Positions 41,610-53,381 of a stretch of 64,000 bases of DNA are shown here, piece by piece. Below the pieces are notes generated by a model, which saw only the letters and a program-made list of their open reading frames with translations, was not told the origin of the DNA and made no database searches. This DNA comes from Rhodospirillales bacterium (GTDB taxonomy: Bacteria; Pseudomonadota; Alphaproteobacteria; Kiloniellales; JACOMY01), in contig JACOMY010000001.1 in NCBI GenBank assembly GCA_014324045.1, forward strand, positions 62,001-126,000, read 5' to 3'. A program made the translations under genes and the position numbers. Position 1 is the first letter of the stretch; each line of letters starts with the position of its first letter.

Positions 41610-42923
41610 CTAAGCGACGGATTCCCGGGAGGCTTCGTCTCCAAAGACCTTCTCGAAAATCCAGTCGATATGCTTCAGGTGGTAGCTAAGATCGAACAGT
41701 TCCTCCAAGGCCCGGTCGGAGAGGGTTACCTCCGGATCGGCCTTAAGGTTTGCGAGGAAGTCGGCGCCTTCCAACCACACTGGCATGGCGTTGCGCTGCA
41801 CCAGGCGATAGGCTTCCTCTCGGCCGATGCCGGCCTCGGTCAGGGCCAGGAGCACGCGCTGCGAATTCACTAGGCCGCCGAGGGCGTCGAGATTGGCCTG
41901 CATGCGCGCAGGGTAGACCACCAGCGTCTCGACCACCGAGGCTAGGCGTGCCAGGGCGAAGTCCAGAGTAACGGTCGCATCTGGGCCGATCACCCGCTCG
42001 ACCGAGGAGTGAGAGATGTCGCGCTCGTGCCAAAGCGCCATGTTCTCCAGGGCCGGTACGACGGCGGAACGAACCAGACGTGCCAGCCCAGTCAGGTTCT
42101 CGGTCAGCACCGGATTGCGCTTGTGCGGCATGGCCGAAGAGCCCTTCTGGCCCGGCGAGAAGTATTCCTCGGCCTCGCGGATCTCGCTGCGTTGCAAATG
42201 GCGAATCTCAATGGCCAGGTTCTCGATCGAACCGGCGATGACGGCCAAGCAGGCGAAGAAAGCGGCGTGGCGGTCGCGTGGAATCACTTGGGTCGAGACC
42301 GGCTCCGCTTCCAGACCCAACTGTTCGGCTACGTAGTCCTCGACGAAAGGATCGATGTTGGCGAAGGTGCCGACTGCACCGGAGATGGCGCAGGTGGCAA
42401 TTTCCTTTCGTGCCGTCTCTAGGCGTACACGGTTGCGCTGGAAAGCGGCGTAGTGGCTCGCCAGCTTCACGCCGAAGGTGGTAGGCTCGGCATGGATGCC
42501 GTGGCTGCGGCCTATTGTGGGCGTCAGTTTGTGTTCAAAAGCGCGCACCTTGAGCGCAGCGAGCAGACGGTCTAGGTCGGCCAGCAGCAGATCGCTGGCC
42601 TGGGTCAACTGTACGGCGAGGCAGCTGTCCAGCACGTCGGAAGAGGTCATGCCCTTGTGCACGAAGCGGGCCTCGGGACCCACGTGTTCGGCCAGGTTGG
42701 TCAGGAAAGCGATGACGTCGTGCTTGGTCTCGCGCTCGATTTCCTCGATGCGGGCGATGTCGAAGGCGCCGCGCTCCCACACCGCCTTGGCGGCAGCGGT
42801 CGGAATCTCCCCGATCTTGGCCAGCGCGTCGCAAGCATGCGCCTCGATCTCGAACCAGATGCGGAATTTGTTATCCAGCTCCCAGATCTTGACCATCTCC
42901 GGGCGGCTGTAGCGGGGAATCAT
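41610..42923 (-). CDS. purB: Adenylosuccinate lyase
   Basis: 'MIPRYSRPEMVKIWELDNKFRIWFEIEAHACDALAKIG...GQKGSSAMPHKRNPVLTENLTGLAR'. Confidence 0.97.
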   Translation of the reverse strand: MIPRYSRPEMVKIWELDNKFRIWFEIEAHACDALAKIGEIPTAAAKAVWERGAFDIARIEEIERETKHDVIAFLTNLAEHVGPEARFVHKGMTSSDVLDSCLAVQLTQASDLLLADLDRLLAALKVRAFEHKLTPTIGRSHGIHAEPTTFGVKLASHYAAFQRNRVRLETARKEIATCAISGAVGTFANIDPFVEDYVAEQLGLEAEPVSTQVIPRDRHAAFFACLAVIAGSIENLAIEIRHLQRSEIREAEEYFSPGQKGSSAMPHKRNPVLTENLTGLARLVRSAVVPALENMALWHERDISHSSVERVIGPDATVTLDFALARLASVVETLVVYPARMQANLDALGGLVNSQRVLLALTEAGIGREEAYRLVQRNAMPVWLEGADFLANLKADPEVTLSDRALEELFDLSYHLKHIDWIFEKVFGDEASRESVA

Positions 42924-43303
42924 GGTGGTGCTGTCCTTCTCTCTGCCAAACTCCACGCTGAGCTTGGCCGATTGAGAAGGGTGCCGCCAAGCGTCGAAGC
43001 CGCAGGTCAGCCATCCCTGTCAAGAAACGGGGCACCGGCCCCGCGTTCGGGGTGTGGGCCCGACGATCCGAAGATCAGGGGAAAGGCGAGGACCCGGTTC
43101 CGGGATTGGGCCGTTCGTGAGACGCCTCTTCGGCGACCGTCAGCGCCCTTATCAGCAGCGCTAGCTTATGGCCATCGCTCAGCCATAATCTTGCAAGCTC
43201 CCCATCCACTTACGGACGAGGAGACCGTCATGTGGAGCCTCAATCAAGTTTCCCGGTTAATTTTGGAAAGATGCTTCGATAAAACATGTTACCGGATTGT
43301 CGC

Positions 43304-43645
43304 CTATAGGTATTCTGAAGCTTGGGTGAAGGGATTGGCTGCATCGCGACTCTCAACCTCTACAACCCAGAGGTCGGGATCGCGGGATGTCGCCCGATCG
43401 ATGTAGGCATCTGCGTCGTCTTCGCTGACCTCGGCACCCTCTAGTGCCCCCATCCAGCCCAAGCGCCCCACGAGATCCCGCTGTTGGATGAATACCGAGA
43501 ATCGTCCATCTAGGCGGTTGATTTTTATCAAGAGGCCACCGCTCATTGGGTCGCCCTTCCGCAGAACGAAGACCGGTCGTCCGGCTGCGTTTTCGCCGCG
43601 GATGATGCCTAGAATCCACAGGTGACTGGGCAGGCGTACAGACAT
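43304..43645 (-). CDS. DUF1491 family protein
   Basis: '[43 protein letters not shown]...RDPDLWVVEVESRD'. Confidence 0.85.
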   Translation of the reverse strand: MSVRLPSHLWILGIIRGENAAGRPVFVLRKGDPMSGGLLIKINRLDGRFSVFIQQRDLVGRLGWMGALEGAEVSEDDADAYIDRATSRDPDLWVVEVESRDAANPFTQASEYL

Positions 43646-44793
43646 TATGGCTTCTCTTCTTCCTCCAGCCATTCGAGTCGCACTGCCGAGTCCCTTTCTG
43701 CGGCAAGGCGCTCGTGGCGCAGCTTCGCGAAGAGGCTGCGGTCCAGGCGCGAGACTGCCCAGACAGCTGCACCCCGCACGAGCGGATGATCTGCTTTCAG
43801 TCGATACAAGACCGGATTCAAAGCCGCCTTATCCCCAGCATTGCCGAGTGCGATCAGCACGTTGCGGAGAAAGCGCGAATGACCGATCCGTTTGACCGGG
43901 CTTCCAGAGAAAAGCGCCCTGAAGGCTCTATCGTCCAGCATCGCCAAGTCGCAAAGGTGCGGACCGATGAGATCGCTGCGCGCTTGTAGCCTGCTGTCTC
44001 TTGCCCGCACCGCGAACTTGTTCCATGGGCAGACCGCCAGGCAGTCGTCGCAGCCGTAGATGCGATTGCCGATCGCCGGTCGAAATATATGCGGGATCGG
44101 CCCCTTGTGCTCGATCGTCAGATAGGAAATACAGCGCCTCGCGTCCAGCCGGTAGGGGGCCGGAAAGGCATCGGTGGGGCAGATATCGAGGCAGGCACGG
44201 CAACGTCCGCAATGCGACGCCGCCGGCAGGTCGGGCGGCAACTCTAGCGTGGTAACGACGAATCCCAGAAAGAACCAGTTACCCAGACTTCGGCTCAAGA
44301 GGTTGCTGTGTTTACCTTGCCAACCGAGCCCGGCGCATGCAGCTAATGGCTTCTCCATAAGCGGGGCGGTGTCGACAAAGACCTTGACGTCCCCCCCGGC
44401 GTTGGCGATCAGCCAGCCCGCCAACTGCTTCAATCGCGGCTTGACCACATCGTGGTAGTCGCGATTGCGGGCATAGACCGAGAGGTTCGCGTTCATCGGA
44501 CGCGCAAGCCCGGCCAGCGGTGCGGCCTCGGGCGCGTAGCTCATGGCGAGCGCAATTACACTGCGCGCGTCAGGCCAGAGAGCCCTGGGATCGCGTCGGC
44601 GCACCTTGGTCTCCTCCATCCAGGCCATGTCGCCGTGAAACCCGGCCTCCAGAAAGCGGTCGAGCTCTAGCCCGACTTGCCCCGGCAATGCCGCCGGTGC
44701 CACGCCAAGCGCATCGAAGCCCAGGGCATGGGCTTCGCGGCGCAGCACGCCTAACAGGGCCGAACGATCTCTGCTGCCGCTTGCTTTTTGCAT
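43645..44793 (-). CDS. queG: tRNA epoxyqueuosine(34) reductase
   Basis: Two 4Fe-4S motifs '[16 protein letters not shown]', '[14 protein letters not shown]'; '[29 protein letters not shown]'. Confidence 0.95.
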   Translation of the reverse strand: MQKASGSRDRSALLGVLRREAHALGFDALGVAPAALPGQVGLELDRFLEAGFHGDMAWMEETKVRRRDPRALWPDARSVIALAMSYAPEAAPLAGLARPMNANLSVYARNRDYHDVVKPRLKQLAGWLIANAGGDVKVFVDTAPLMEKPLAACAGLGWQGKHSNLLSRSLGNWFFLGFVVTTLELPPDLPAASHCGRCRACLDICPTDAFPAPYRLDARRCISYLTIEHKGPIPHIFRPAIGNRIYGCDDCLAVCPWNKFAVRARDSRLQARSDLIGPHLCDLAMLDDRAFRALFSGSPVKRIGHSRFLRNVLIALGNAGDKAALNPVLYRLKADHPLVRGAAVWAVSRLDRSLFAKLRHERLAAERDSAVRLEWLEEEEKP

Positions 44794-44871
44794 GCGACCG
44801 ACCATTCACGGATGGGAGACGAACATCAAGCGCCCCTTGACAGTGCCTTGCTGCGCCCGCCAGGTGAGGGC

Positions 44872-45330
44872 ATGCGCGTGAGCTTGAAGACCGGCACGGC
44901 CCGCCGGGCCATATCGCACCAGGCCTCGGCGGCCCTCTCCGTCGAGACCTTGGGCCGCGGTCAAATCAATCTAACTGCGGCCTTGATCGCCTGGTTACGG
45001 GAGATAGAAGCTGGTGAGGGGGCGGTTACACTTTTCTGCCGGCACACCTCGGCGTCGCTGACGGTGCAGGAAAATGCCGATCCGAGGGTGATGGCCGATC
45101 TTGCCGACGCCCTCGATCGCTTGGCACCCGAGACCTTGTCCTGGCGCCACGACGATGAAGGACCCGACGACATGCCTGCGCATGTGAAGGCCAGCCTGAC
45201 GTCTGCCAGTCTTACCATACCGGTGGCGGCTGGGCGTCTGCAGCTAGGAACTTGGCAAGCCGTCTATCTCTTGGAGCACCGCAGAAACCCGCATCGGCGG
45301 GAGGTCTCGTTACACTATCTGGGCAACTGA
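44872..45330 (+). CDS. YjbQ family (secondary thiamine-phosphate synthase-like)
   Basis: '[28 protein letters not shown]...[20 protein letters not shown]'. Confidence 0.93.
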   Translation: MRVSLKTGTARRAISHQASAALSVETLGRGQINLTAALIAWLREIEAGEGAVTLFCRHTSASLTVQENADPRVMADLADALDRLAPETLSWRHDDEGPDDMPAHVKASLTSASLTIPVAAGRLQLGTWQAVYLLEHRRNPHRREVSLHYLGN

Positions 45331-45791
45331 TGGCAGACAAGCGACCCTATTGGGAGCGCAAGAGCTTGGTCGAGATGACCGAGGCGGAGTGGGAGGGGCT
45401 CTGCGACGGCTGCGGTCGCTGCTGTTCGATCAAGCTGGAGGATGCGGAAACGGGGCAGATCGACGACACCGACGTGGCCTGCAAGCTGTTCGATGCAAGG
45501 CGTTGCTGCTGTCGCGACTACGCCAACCGGCAAAGGCGCGTGCCCGATTGTGTAAAGCTGACACCGGACAAGGCCAGTCAGATCGCCTGGATGCCGCGCA
45601 GCTGTGCCTATCGGCTGTTAGCGGAGGGCGAAAAGCTCTATTGGTGGCATCCCTTGGTGTCGGGAGATCCGGAGAGCGTGCATGCGGCCGGCATTTCCGT
45701 GCGCGGCAGGGTGGTCGACGAGCGGAACGTGCCGGACGCCGAGTTGCAAGACCACATCGTCTACTGGCCGCATCCGGACGAGCCTGCGTGA
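45330..45791 (+). CDS. YcgN-family cysteine cluster protein (UPF0260)
   Basis: '[22 protein letters not shown]...[19 protein letters not shown]...[11 protein letters not shown]'. Confidence 0.93.
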   Translation: MADKRPYWERKSLVEMTEAEWEGLCDGCGRCCSIKLEDAETGQIDDTDVACKLFDARRCCCRDYANRQRRVPDCVKLTPDKASQIAWMPRSCAYRLLAEGEKLYWWHPLVSGDPESVHAAGISVRGRVVDERNVPDAELQDHIVYWPHPDEPA

Positions 45792-45810
45792 AACGACAGG
45801 CGGCTCGGGG

Positions 45811-46845
45811 TCAGTAGCTCCGGGCCACGGTGAAGCGGGCGGCTTCCTGCATCGCGTCGCGCATATCCGACGGCTGGAAGGCCTCTAAGGCTTCCAAGGC
45901 TTCGGTGCAGTAGTCAGCGGCGACCTTCCTAGCTATGTCCAGGGTGTCGTGCTTCTGCATCAAGGTGACGGCCTGAACCAAATCCTCATCGCTTTGCTCC
46001 ATCTCTTCCAGGCAGCGCCGCCAAAAAGCGCGCTCCCGCTCGTCGCCTTGGGCGATGGCCAGCACTACCGGCAGTGTGAGCTTGCCGTCGCGAAAGTCAT
46101 CGCCGACAGCCTTGCCCATGTCGGCGGCGCTGGAGGCGTAGTCGAGCACGTCGTCGATCAGTTGGAAGGCCATTCCCAGCGCCCGCCCGTAGGTGACTAG
46201 GGCTGCCTGCTCAGCCTTAGGGCGGTCCGCCACTACCGCACCAATTTCGCAGGCGGCGGCGAAAAGCGCTGCCGTCTTGGCGGCGATCACCTCAAGATAG
46301 CCCTCGACCGTCGTCTCGATGTCGTTTGCGATCAGCAGTTGCTGAACCTCTCCTTCGGCGATGACGGCAGCAGCATTCGAGAGAATTCGCAGCACCTCCA
46401 GCGAGCCGTCGGCAACCATCAACTGGAAGGCCCGCGAGAAGAGAAAATCCCCAACCAGCACGCTGGGCTTGTTGCCCCAGATCGCCTTGGCGGTCGGTTT
46501 ACCTCGCCGCAACTCGCTTTCATCCACCACATCGTCGTGCAGCAGTGTGGCTGTGTGAATAAATTCGACAGCGGCAGCCAAGCCCATGTGACGCTCGCCT
46601 TCATAACCGCAGAGACGCGCAGAGGCCAGCGTCAATAGCGGGCGCAGGCGCTTGCCGCCCGAGGCGACGATATGGCCGGCAAGCTGCGGGATCAGCACCA
46701 CGGGGGAATGCATCCGCTCGACGATCAAACAGTTGACGCTTTCCAGGTCCTTTCCTACCAGTTCTAAGAGTTGCTTCAGACTGTTCTGGGTGCTGGCCGG
46801 GCCGCTCGCGGCACTGGACGACGGCGTGCCGACACTGACTGACAA
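45811..46845 (-). CDS. ispB: Polyprenyl (octaprenyl-type) diphosphate synthase
   Basis: 'GGKRLRPLLTLASARLCGYEG...TATLLHDDVVDESELRRGKPTAKAIWGNKPSVLVGDFLFSRAF', second DDxxD 'LIDDVLDY'. Confidence 0.94.
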   Translation of the reverse strand: MSVSVGTPSSSAASGPASTQNSLKQLLELVGKDLESVNCLIVERMHSPVVLIPQLAGHIVASGGKRLRPLLTLASARLCGYEGERHMGLAAAVEFIHTATLLHDDVVDESELRRGKPTAKAIWGNKPSVLVGDFLFSRAFQLMVADGSLEVLRILSNAAAVIAEGEVQQLLIANDIETTVEGYLEVIAAKTAALFAAACEIGAVVADRPKAEQAALVTYGRALGMAFQLIDDVLDYASSAADMGKAVGDDFRDGKLTLPVVLAIAQGDERERAFWRRCLEEMEQSDEDLVQAVTLMQKHDTLDIARKVAADYCTEALEALEAFQPSDMRDAMQEAARFTVARSY

Positions 46846-47399
46846 GGTTTTTCTTCCTTTCTAGGCCACCAACAGGCTGTCGCGGAACATATAGGTGCGC
46901 ATCGGGCCGTCAAGCGAGTTGCGCCGACATTTGGGGGTCCAGGCTTGGGAACCGGTGATCAGCTTGTAGTCTGCTTGAAATGACGGGACTCCAAGACAGG
47001 CCTGTAATACTTGTCGATACGGCGGCGCTTGCCCTAGTGTCTGAAAGCGGTGTGTTAGTTGTTCGCAATTCTGAAAGAGACACTCAAAGAGCAACAGCAT
47101 GCAAAGGGAGTGATGTGAATTGGTTTCGTGCTCAGTTGGTATCATCGTTCTGTCGATCGATGTCTTGCCGGCGGCGATGCTAGGCAAGAGAACGCTATGC
47201 TAGACATGATAATGCGGCACCGCTTGGATGGGCAAAACAGACCTCTCGCCATGACGGAAAGGTGTCAGCCATCGTTTCGAGACGCCACTATGCGGTTGAT
47301 CGTCGTATTGATATCCGCGCTTCTGAGCCTCGGGGAATTTGCAGCAGCGGCGTGAGTCCTAAAGGCAAGTGCTTCTTGCGAGAGACGCTCTCTCTCGAC

Positions 47400-48152
47400 G
47401 TGATCGAGACCCGTCTGCTAGGCGGTAGGGTTAGGCTGCGGCAGCCGGGGCAAGGCTATCGCGCTTCCGGAGATGCGGTGTTGCTCGCCGCCGCTGCCGA
47501 GCCGCCTCATGGAGCCAAGGTCTTCGACATGGGGTGCGGTGTCGGGTCCGCCGCGCTTTGCTTGCTGGCACGGCGAAGCGATCTGTATCTGGTAGGCTTG
47601 GAACGGCAGCAGTTCTTGGCAAGTCTTGCGGAGCAGAACGCTGTGCTGAATGCCGTGTCGGAGCGCTTTTCTTGTCTCTGCGGTGACGGCGCGGCGCCGC
47701 CGTCGCTACTACAGAAACTCTCTTTCGACTGGGCTATCAGCAATCCGCCGTTCTTTAGGGCCGAGAGCGGCGGCGGGTCGCCCTTCGACAGCAAGCGGCA
47801 AGGTCATCAAGAGAGCAGCCTAGATCTCTCCGGCTGGCTGGATCTGCTGCTAAGACGCCTCAAACCCGGCGGTGGGCTCACCCTGATCTATCGCGCCGAT
47901 CGCCTGCCCGGATTGCTCGCCGGGCTGGAAGGGCGCACCGGGGCAGTGACGATCCTTCCACTCTGGCCTAAGCGGGGCGAGCCGGCGAATCGCGTCTTGG
48001 TCTCGGCGCTTAAAGGGCGACGCTCGCCAGCTAGATTGCTGCCGGGATTGCTTTTGCACCATGACGACGGGACCTTCACGCAAGAGGCCCAAGCCGTCCT
48101 GCGCTTGGCCCAAGCGCTGCCGATGCGAAGCGGGGGAGCTCTCCGGCCCTGA
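47400..48152 (+). CDS. tRNA1(Val) N6-adenine methyltransferase-like protein (start uncertain)
   Basis: 'GYRASGDAVLLAAAA...KVFDMGCGVGSAALCLLAR', NPPF catalytic motif 'DWAISNPPFF'. Confidence 0.87.
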   Translation: MIETRLLGGRVRLRQPGQGYRASGDAVLLAAAAEPPHGAKVFDMGCGVGSAALCLLARRSDLYLVGLERQQFLASLAEQNAVLNAVSERFSCLCGDGAAPPSLLQKLSFDWAISNPPFFRAESGGGSPFDSKRQGHQESSLDLSGWLDLLLRRLKPGGGLTLIYRADRLPGLLAGLEGRTGAVTILPLWPKRGEPANRVLVSALKGRRSPARLLPGLLLHHDDGTFTQEAQAVLRLAQALPMRSGGALRP

Positions 48153-48443
48153 CATCCGTGTAGTCTACAAGATCGCTCTCAAGCGGGCTGTAGGGGTCCG
48201 GCAACTCGAATCCGGGCAAAGGAAGGACTGCAAGCGTCCGCATCGGCGTCGAGCGATCCTTCTAGCGGCGAAGCACGGGACCGGTGACGGACGCAAGGTC
48301 GCCGCGTTGCGCCTTGCCCTCGCGGTGTGGGTCCTTGTTTCCACTGTGACCTTGTCCCCTTTGCGCTTGTTGCTGTAGGGATTGCGCGCCATGTCCTAGA
48401 CCTCGCTTATTTTGAGCTTCCTTAAGGGAAACGACGCACAGCC

Positions 48444-49289
48444 ATGGTTTTCTCGTTCGACCGTCTCTTGAGCGCTTCCCGTCCCATCGTTCCGGTGGTG
48501 CACCTGACCGGTGCCATCTTCGCCGGCGGCAGAGCTCTGCGCCGCAGCCTCTCCCTACAGCGGGTGGCAACGCCCCTGGAACGGGCCTTTAAGATGAAGA
48601 AGGCTGCGGCCGTGGCCCTGGTGATTAACTCGCCCGGTGGCTCGGCAGCGCAGTCTTCCCTGATTGCCGGGCGGATTCGCGCCCACGCGGCCGAGAGCGG
48701 CCTGCCGGTCCTGGCCTTTGTCGAGGATGCTGCGGCCAGCGGCGGCTATTGGCTGGCGTGCGCGGCGGACGAGATCTTCGTCGATGCCAACTCCATTGTC
48801 GGATCGATCGGTGTAGTTTCGGCAGGCTTCGGGTTTCAGGAGGCCATCTCTCGACTTGGCATCGAACGACGCCTGCACACGGCGGGGATCCGCAAAGCAA
48901 TCCTCGATCCCTTCCAAGCCGAGCGCGAAGAGGATGTCGCTCATCTGCGCGCGCTGCAGCAGGAGATTCATCGGGGCTTTAAGGCTTGGGTGCGGGAGCG
49001 CCGCGGACAGCGCCTGAAGGGCGAGGATGAGCAGCTCTTTTCCGGCGCCTTCTGGACCGGCAGCCAGGCGGTGGAGTCGGGCTTGGCGGATGGGATCGGC
49101 CAGATCCGCGACATGCTGAGAGAGCGCTTTGGCGAGAAGGTCCGCCTGGTTCCGATGGAGCGCAAGCGAGGGTCGCTTTCGGGGTTCTTGGGGGTTGGCG
49201 GCGGCGCCGAGAAGCGTCTGGAGGACCTGGGACCGCAAGCCTTGGCTGCCATCGAAGAACGACTCGCTTGGCAGCGTGTCGGGCTTTAA
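48444..49289 (+). CDS. S49 family (SppA/SohB-like) signal peptide peptidase
   Basis: 'AVALVINSPGGSAAQSSLIAGRIRAHA...AFVEDAAASGGYWLACAADEIFVDANSIVGSIGV'. Confidence 0.93.
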   Translation: MVFSFDRLLSASRPIVPVVHLTGAIFAGGRALRRSLSLQRVATPLERAFKMKKAAAVALVINSPGGSAAQSSLIAGRIRAHAAESGLPVLAFVEDAAASGGYWLACAADEIFVDANSIVGSIGVVSAGFGFQEAISRLGIERRLHTAGIRKAILDPFQAEREEDVAHLRALQQEIHRGFKAWVRERRGQRLKGEDEQLFSGAFWTGSQAVESGLADGIGQIRDMLRERFGEKVRLVPMERKRGSLSGFLGVGGGAEKRLEDLGPQALAAIEERLAWQRVGL

Positions 49290-49571
49290 AGTACCACCAC
49301 CGCCGTGAGGGGACGAATCTGATCGTTTCCAAGGGGCATTCGTAAAGCAACTCGTAGCTGCTGGTTGGAGCATTCGCTTGGGAGCCTGCGTTGGTGATAT
49401 GGCGGCTGTACTAGGTGCGCGTCTTGTTCGGCATATCGCTACAAAGACTGTTCGATAGGTCGAGGGCCTAGTCCTCGCGTTCCCGTCGGATCTTTCGGTC
49501 GTAGCTGGGCAGCTTGGTTTGCGCATAGGCGCTCTTCGCCGCCAAGTAGGCGCGCGTGGGTTCGAAGAGGG

Positions 49572-49892
49572 ATGGGCGGCGCAGCGCACGAGACCGAGGC
49601 GAAAGAGGACTCAGGTGTGTTTGGCATTTCCTTTCCGAAGTTCCTGGTTCTGGGACTGGTGATTGTCGGAATCATCGTGGCCTTTCGTTTAATCTCGGTC
49701 ATGAAACGACAGCAGGAGATTGCGCGCCGTAACCAAAGGGAACGCGCCCGGCAGAGGCCGCAGCACGACCCGCGCCCCGGACAGCGGCAGATTGAGGATA
49801 TGGCAGCTTGTGCGCGGTGCGGCGCCTACATCGCAGCCGAAGCTGGCGGTTGCGGTCGTAAAGATTGTCCCTTCGGCAAATCCATGCGGTAG
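49572..49892 (+). CDS. Small membrane protein with C-terminal zinc-ribbon-like Cys motif
   Basis: One TM plus 'CARCGAYIAAEAGGCGRKDCPFG'. Confidence 0.7.
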   Translation: MGGAAHETEAKEDSGVFGISFPKFLVLGLVIVGIIVAFRLISVMKRQQEIARRNQRERARQRPQHDPRPGQRQIEDMAACARCGAYIAAEAGGCGRKDCPFGKSMR

Positions 49893-50019
49893 AAGGATCC
49901 CGATCCTACGCTTTGTCTGCTTGGCTGCGGCTGGTCTGAGCTTTCATGGATAGCTTGAGAAGCCCGCCTTCCTGCATGACGGCGCTCTCAGCCTGATGGC
50001 GCAAGACAGTCCCTTGTAA

Positions 50020-50199
50020 GACGGTTCCTTACCGGCCGGATTCAGCGGTTCCGACCTCTTCGGCGAGCATACAGCCAACATCCGCGGCTGGATGAGCGCG
50101 TTGGACGACGTCATCTTCTCTTCTGAATCCGGTGCCAGGGAGCCAACCTTGCTGCGGGTGACCGTTCGGACCGAACCCGAGTTCAGCTTCAAGCGCTAG
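50020..50199 (+). pseudogene. Unidentified C-terminal protein fragment
   Basis: Open frame 'DGSLPAGFSGSDLFGEHTANIRGWMSALDDVIFSSESGAREPTLLRVTVRTEPEFSFKR*' without a start. Confidence 0.3.
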
Positions 50200-50276
50200 G
50201 CAGCCAAGAGACAGGCAATCTTGCCGAGGCCGCCCGGCGGCCTGTAGGGTCCGCCGCCGAATCGTAAATCCATCTG

Positions 50277-51221
50277 GTGACAAGGGAGCAGCCCAAGGCC
50301 ATGACCGCAGCCAAGGGACGGGGGGCCGATCCCGCGACCTCCTTCCAGCGTTTGATCTTGAACCTGCAGACCTATTGGGCAAGCCAGGGTTGCGCGATCC
50401 TGCAGCCCTACGACATGGAAGTCGGCGCCGGTACCTTCCATCCGGCCACCACGCTTCGCGCCTTAGGTCCGGATCGAGTCTGGAACTGCGCTTACGTTCA
50501 GCCCTCGCGTCGGCCAAGCGACGGGCGCTACGGCGAGAATCCAAACCGGTTGCAGCACTACTATCAGTTCCAGGTGCTGATGAAACCGTCGTCTGCCAAC
50601 ATTCAAGAGCTCTACCTAGGCTCGCTGCGTGCGATCGGACTGGAGCCGGCCGAGCATGACATCCGTTTTGTCGAGGACGATTGGGAAAGCCCGACCCTGG
50701 GCGCCTGGGGTCTGGGTTGGGAGGTCTGGTGCGACGGCATGGAGGTCACGCAGTTCACCTATTTCCAACAGGTCGGCGGCATCGACTGCGATCCCGTGCC
50801 GGTGGAGCTGACCTACGGCCTGGAACGCCTGGCCATGTACGTGCAGGGGGTCGAGAAGGTCTACGATCTGGATTGGGACGGCATCCCGGCCGGGCAGGGC
50901 GGCAAGAGCTACGGCGATATCTTTCTGCGCGCCGAGCGGGAGTTCTCGACCTTCAACTTCGAGATGGCCAGCACCGAAATCCTGTTTCGGCACTTCGAGG
51001 ATGCGGAAGCCGAGTGCGCCAAGCTCTTGGCGGTGGACTATGCGGGGCGCCCCTTGGCCCTCCCGGCCTACGACCACTGCATGAAGGCGAGCCATCTGTT
51101 CAATTTGCTGGACGCGCGCGGGGTGATCTCGGTGACGGAGCGACAGGCTTACATCGGCCGCGTGCGGGCCTTGGCCAAGGACTGCTGCAAAGCCTGGATG
51201 GCGGAGACGCGCCATGCCTGA
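50277..51221 (+). CDS. glyQ: Glycine-tRNA ligase alpha subunit
   Basis: '[43 protein letters not shown]'. Confidence 0.97.
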   Translation: MTREQPKAMTAAKGRGADPATSFQRLILNLQTYWASQGCAILQPYDMEVGAGTFHPATTLRALGPDRVWNCAYVQPSRRPSDGRYGENPNRLQHYYQFQVLMKPSSANIQELYLGSLRAIGLEPAEHDIRFVEDDWESPTLGAWGLGWEVWCDGMEVTQFTYFQQVGGIDCDPVPVELTYGLERLAMYVQGVEKVYDLDWDGIPAGQGGKSYGDIFLRAEREFSTFNFEMASTEILFRHFEDAEAECAKLLAVDYAGRPLALPAYDHCMKASHLFNLLDARGVISVTERQAYIGRVRALAKDCCKAWMAETRHA

Positions 51222-53328
51222 ACTGCTTCTCGAACTCCTGTCGGAGGAAATCCCTGCCCGCATGCAACTGCGCGCCTCGCAGGAGTTGGAGGGTCTGGTG
51301 CGCACGGCTCTGGAGGGGGCAGGGCTAACCGGGCAGGGCAGCAGGGTCTTCTCCACGCCGCGCCGCCTCACCCTGGTTGTGGAGGGTTTGCCCTTGCGCC
51401 AGGCCGACAGGCACCAGGAACGCAAGGGGCCGAAGGTCGATGCGCCGGAAAAAGCGGTCGCTGGGTTTCTTCGGGCCGCCGGGCTGGCCTCGATCGACCA
51501 GGCGGAGGTTCGCGAGACCGATAAGGGGGCCGTCTACTTCGCGGTGAACGAGATCGCAGGGCGGAACACGGCCGAGGTGTTGCCGGACCTGCTGGCCGGG
51601 GCGATTCGGAGCCTGGGTTGGCCCAAGTCCATGCGCTGGGGGGAACACGTCTTCCGCTGGGTGCGGCCGCTGCGCTCTATCCTCGCGGTCTTCGACGGCA
51701 ATCCCCTGGCCGGTGGACTGGATCTGGATGGCAATGGCAGCGATGCCGGATTTCTTGGCTTCGGCGAGCAGACGTGGGGGCATGCGCTGCATGGCGCGCG
51801 CCCGCTCCATGTCCGCGATTTCGGCAGCTATGTCGAAGCTCTGACTGCCGCCGGCGTAATGCTCGATCGGGCGGAACGTATGGTCTCGATCGAACAACAA
51901 GCCGATAGGCTGGTGGGTGCCGCCGGTCTGCGTCTGCGTTCGGACCCTGCCTTGCTGGACGAGGTGGTGGGATTGGTGGAGTGGCCGACCGTTCTGATGG
52001 GGCGCTTCGACGAGGCTTTCCTGGAGGTGCCGCCGGAGGTCTTGGTGACGGCGATGCGCAGCCAGCAGAAGTACTTTGCCCTCGAACAGCCCTCGGGAAC
52101 CTTGGCACCGGCCTTTCTTGTGGTGGCGGAAGGCGAGGCGCCCAAGGGCAGCGTCCGTCGTGCGAACATCGTCTCCGGCAATGAGCGGGTGCTGCGCGCC
52201 CGCCTGTCCGATGCGCGCTTCTTCTGGGAGCAGGACCGGAAAATCCTGCTCTCGGATCGGCGTCAGGCACTGGCCGAAATCGTGTTCCACGCCAAGCTCG
52301 GCCACTTGGATCGACGGGTTGCCCGCATCGAGGAGCTCTCCGAGCGGTTGGCCGGCGACGTCGAAGGCGCCGAGAGCGATGCGGCGCGTCAGGCCGCCAG
52401 CCTGGCCAAGACCGATCTGGTGACTGGTATGGTCGGCGAGTTCCCCGAGTTGCAGGGCCTGATGGGGCGCTACTATGCTTTGGAGGAGGGCATTCCGGCC
52501 TCGGTTGCGGAGGCCATCGCCGAACACTACGCGCCTAGGGGACCTGACGATCCCTGTCCGACCGCGCCGCTGTCGATTGTCGTTGCCTTGGCAGAGAAGC
52601 TGGACAGCCTGGTCGGCTTTTGGAGCATCGGCGAGACTCCCACGGGCAGCAAAGATCCCTATGCCTTGCGCCGCACAGCCCTGGGTGTGATCCGGCTGGT
52701 CCTGGAGAACGATCTGCGGTTGCCGCTGAAGGACATCTGTCAAGAGGCGGCCAGGGGTTACGGTCCGCTCGCGGCCGGCTTCGATGCCGATGCGCTCTTG
52801 AATTTCTTCGCCGAGCGCCTGAAGGTGGCGCTGCGCGGCGCCGGTCTGCGTCACGACCTGATCGCCGCCGTCTTCGCCCTGAAGCGGCCCGACGGCGGCC
52901 GGGAAGACGATTTGACCCGGCTGGTCCGGCGGGTGAAGACCTTGCAGCAGTGGCTGTCCGGCGATACGGGCGAGAACCTGCTGATCGCCTATCGCCGTGC
53001 CGCCAACATCGTACGAATTGAAGAGAAGAAAGACGGTGCTGCCGTCACTGGACCGACCGACCGTCATCTCTTCGAACAGCGGGAAGAACAGGCGCTTTCG
53101 ATGGCCTTGGAGGCCGTGCGCCCAACCCTAGACCTGGCACTTGTCCAGGAGGATTTCCCGACGGCACTGGCCGATCTTGCGGGCCTGAGGGCACCAATCG
53201 ACGCCTTCTTCGACAAGGTGACGGTGAACGTGGAAGCCCCGGACTTGCGCAAGAACCGTCTGCGCCTATTGAAGGGCATTCAATCTACAATGGACCGGGT
53301 CGCCCTGTTCGATATCGTCGAGGGATAA
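51214..53328 (+). CDS. glyS: Glycine-tRNA ligase beta subunit
   Basis: '[26 protein letters not shown]'; overlaps glyQ. Confidence 0.96.
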   Translation: MPELLLELLSEEIPARMQLRASQELEGLVRTALEGAGLTGQGSRVFSTPRRLTLVVEGLPLRQADRHQERKGPKVDAPEKAVAGFLRAAGLASIDQAEVRETDKGAVYFAVNEIAGRNTAEVLPDLLAGAIRSLGWPKSMRWGEHVFRWVRPLRSILAVFDGNPLAGGLDLDGNGSDAGFLGFGEQTWGHALHGARPLHVRDFGSYVEALTAAGVMLDRAERMVSIEQQADRLVGAAGLRLRSDPALLDEVVGLVEWPTVLMGRFDEAFLEVPPEVLVTAMRSQQKYFALEQPSGTLAPAFLVVAEGEAPKGSVRRANIVSGNERVLRARLSDARFFWEQDRKILLSDRRQALAEIVFHAKLGHLDRRVARIEELSERLAGDVEGAESDAARQAASLAKTDLVTGMVGEFPELQGLMGRYYALEEGIPASVAEAIAEHYAPRGPDDPCPTAPLSIVVALAEKLDSLVGFWSIGETPTGSKDPYALRRTALGVIRLVLENDLRLPLKDICQEAARGYGPLAAGFDADALLNFFAERLKVALRGAGLRHDLIAAVFALKRPDGGREDDLTRLVRRVKTLQQWLSGDTGENLLIAYRRAANIVRIEEKKDGAAVTGPTDRHLFEQREEQALSMALEAVRPTLDLALVQEDFPTALADLAGLRAPIDAFFDKVTVNVEAPDLRKNRLRLLKGIQSTMDRVALFDIVEG

Positions 53329-53381
53329 GGGGACGATGACCGCGGTTTTGCCGTCGGTACCGTCCCGCTTGTCGTTGTTTT

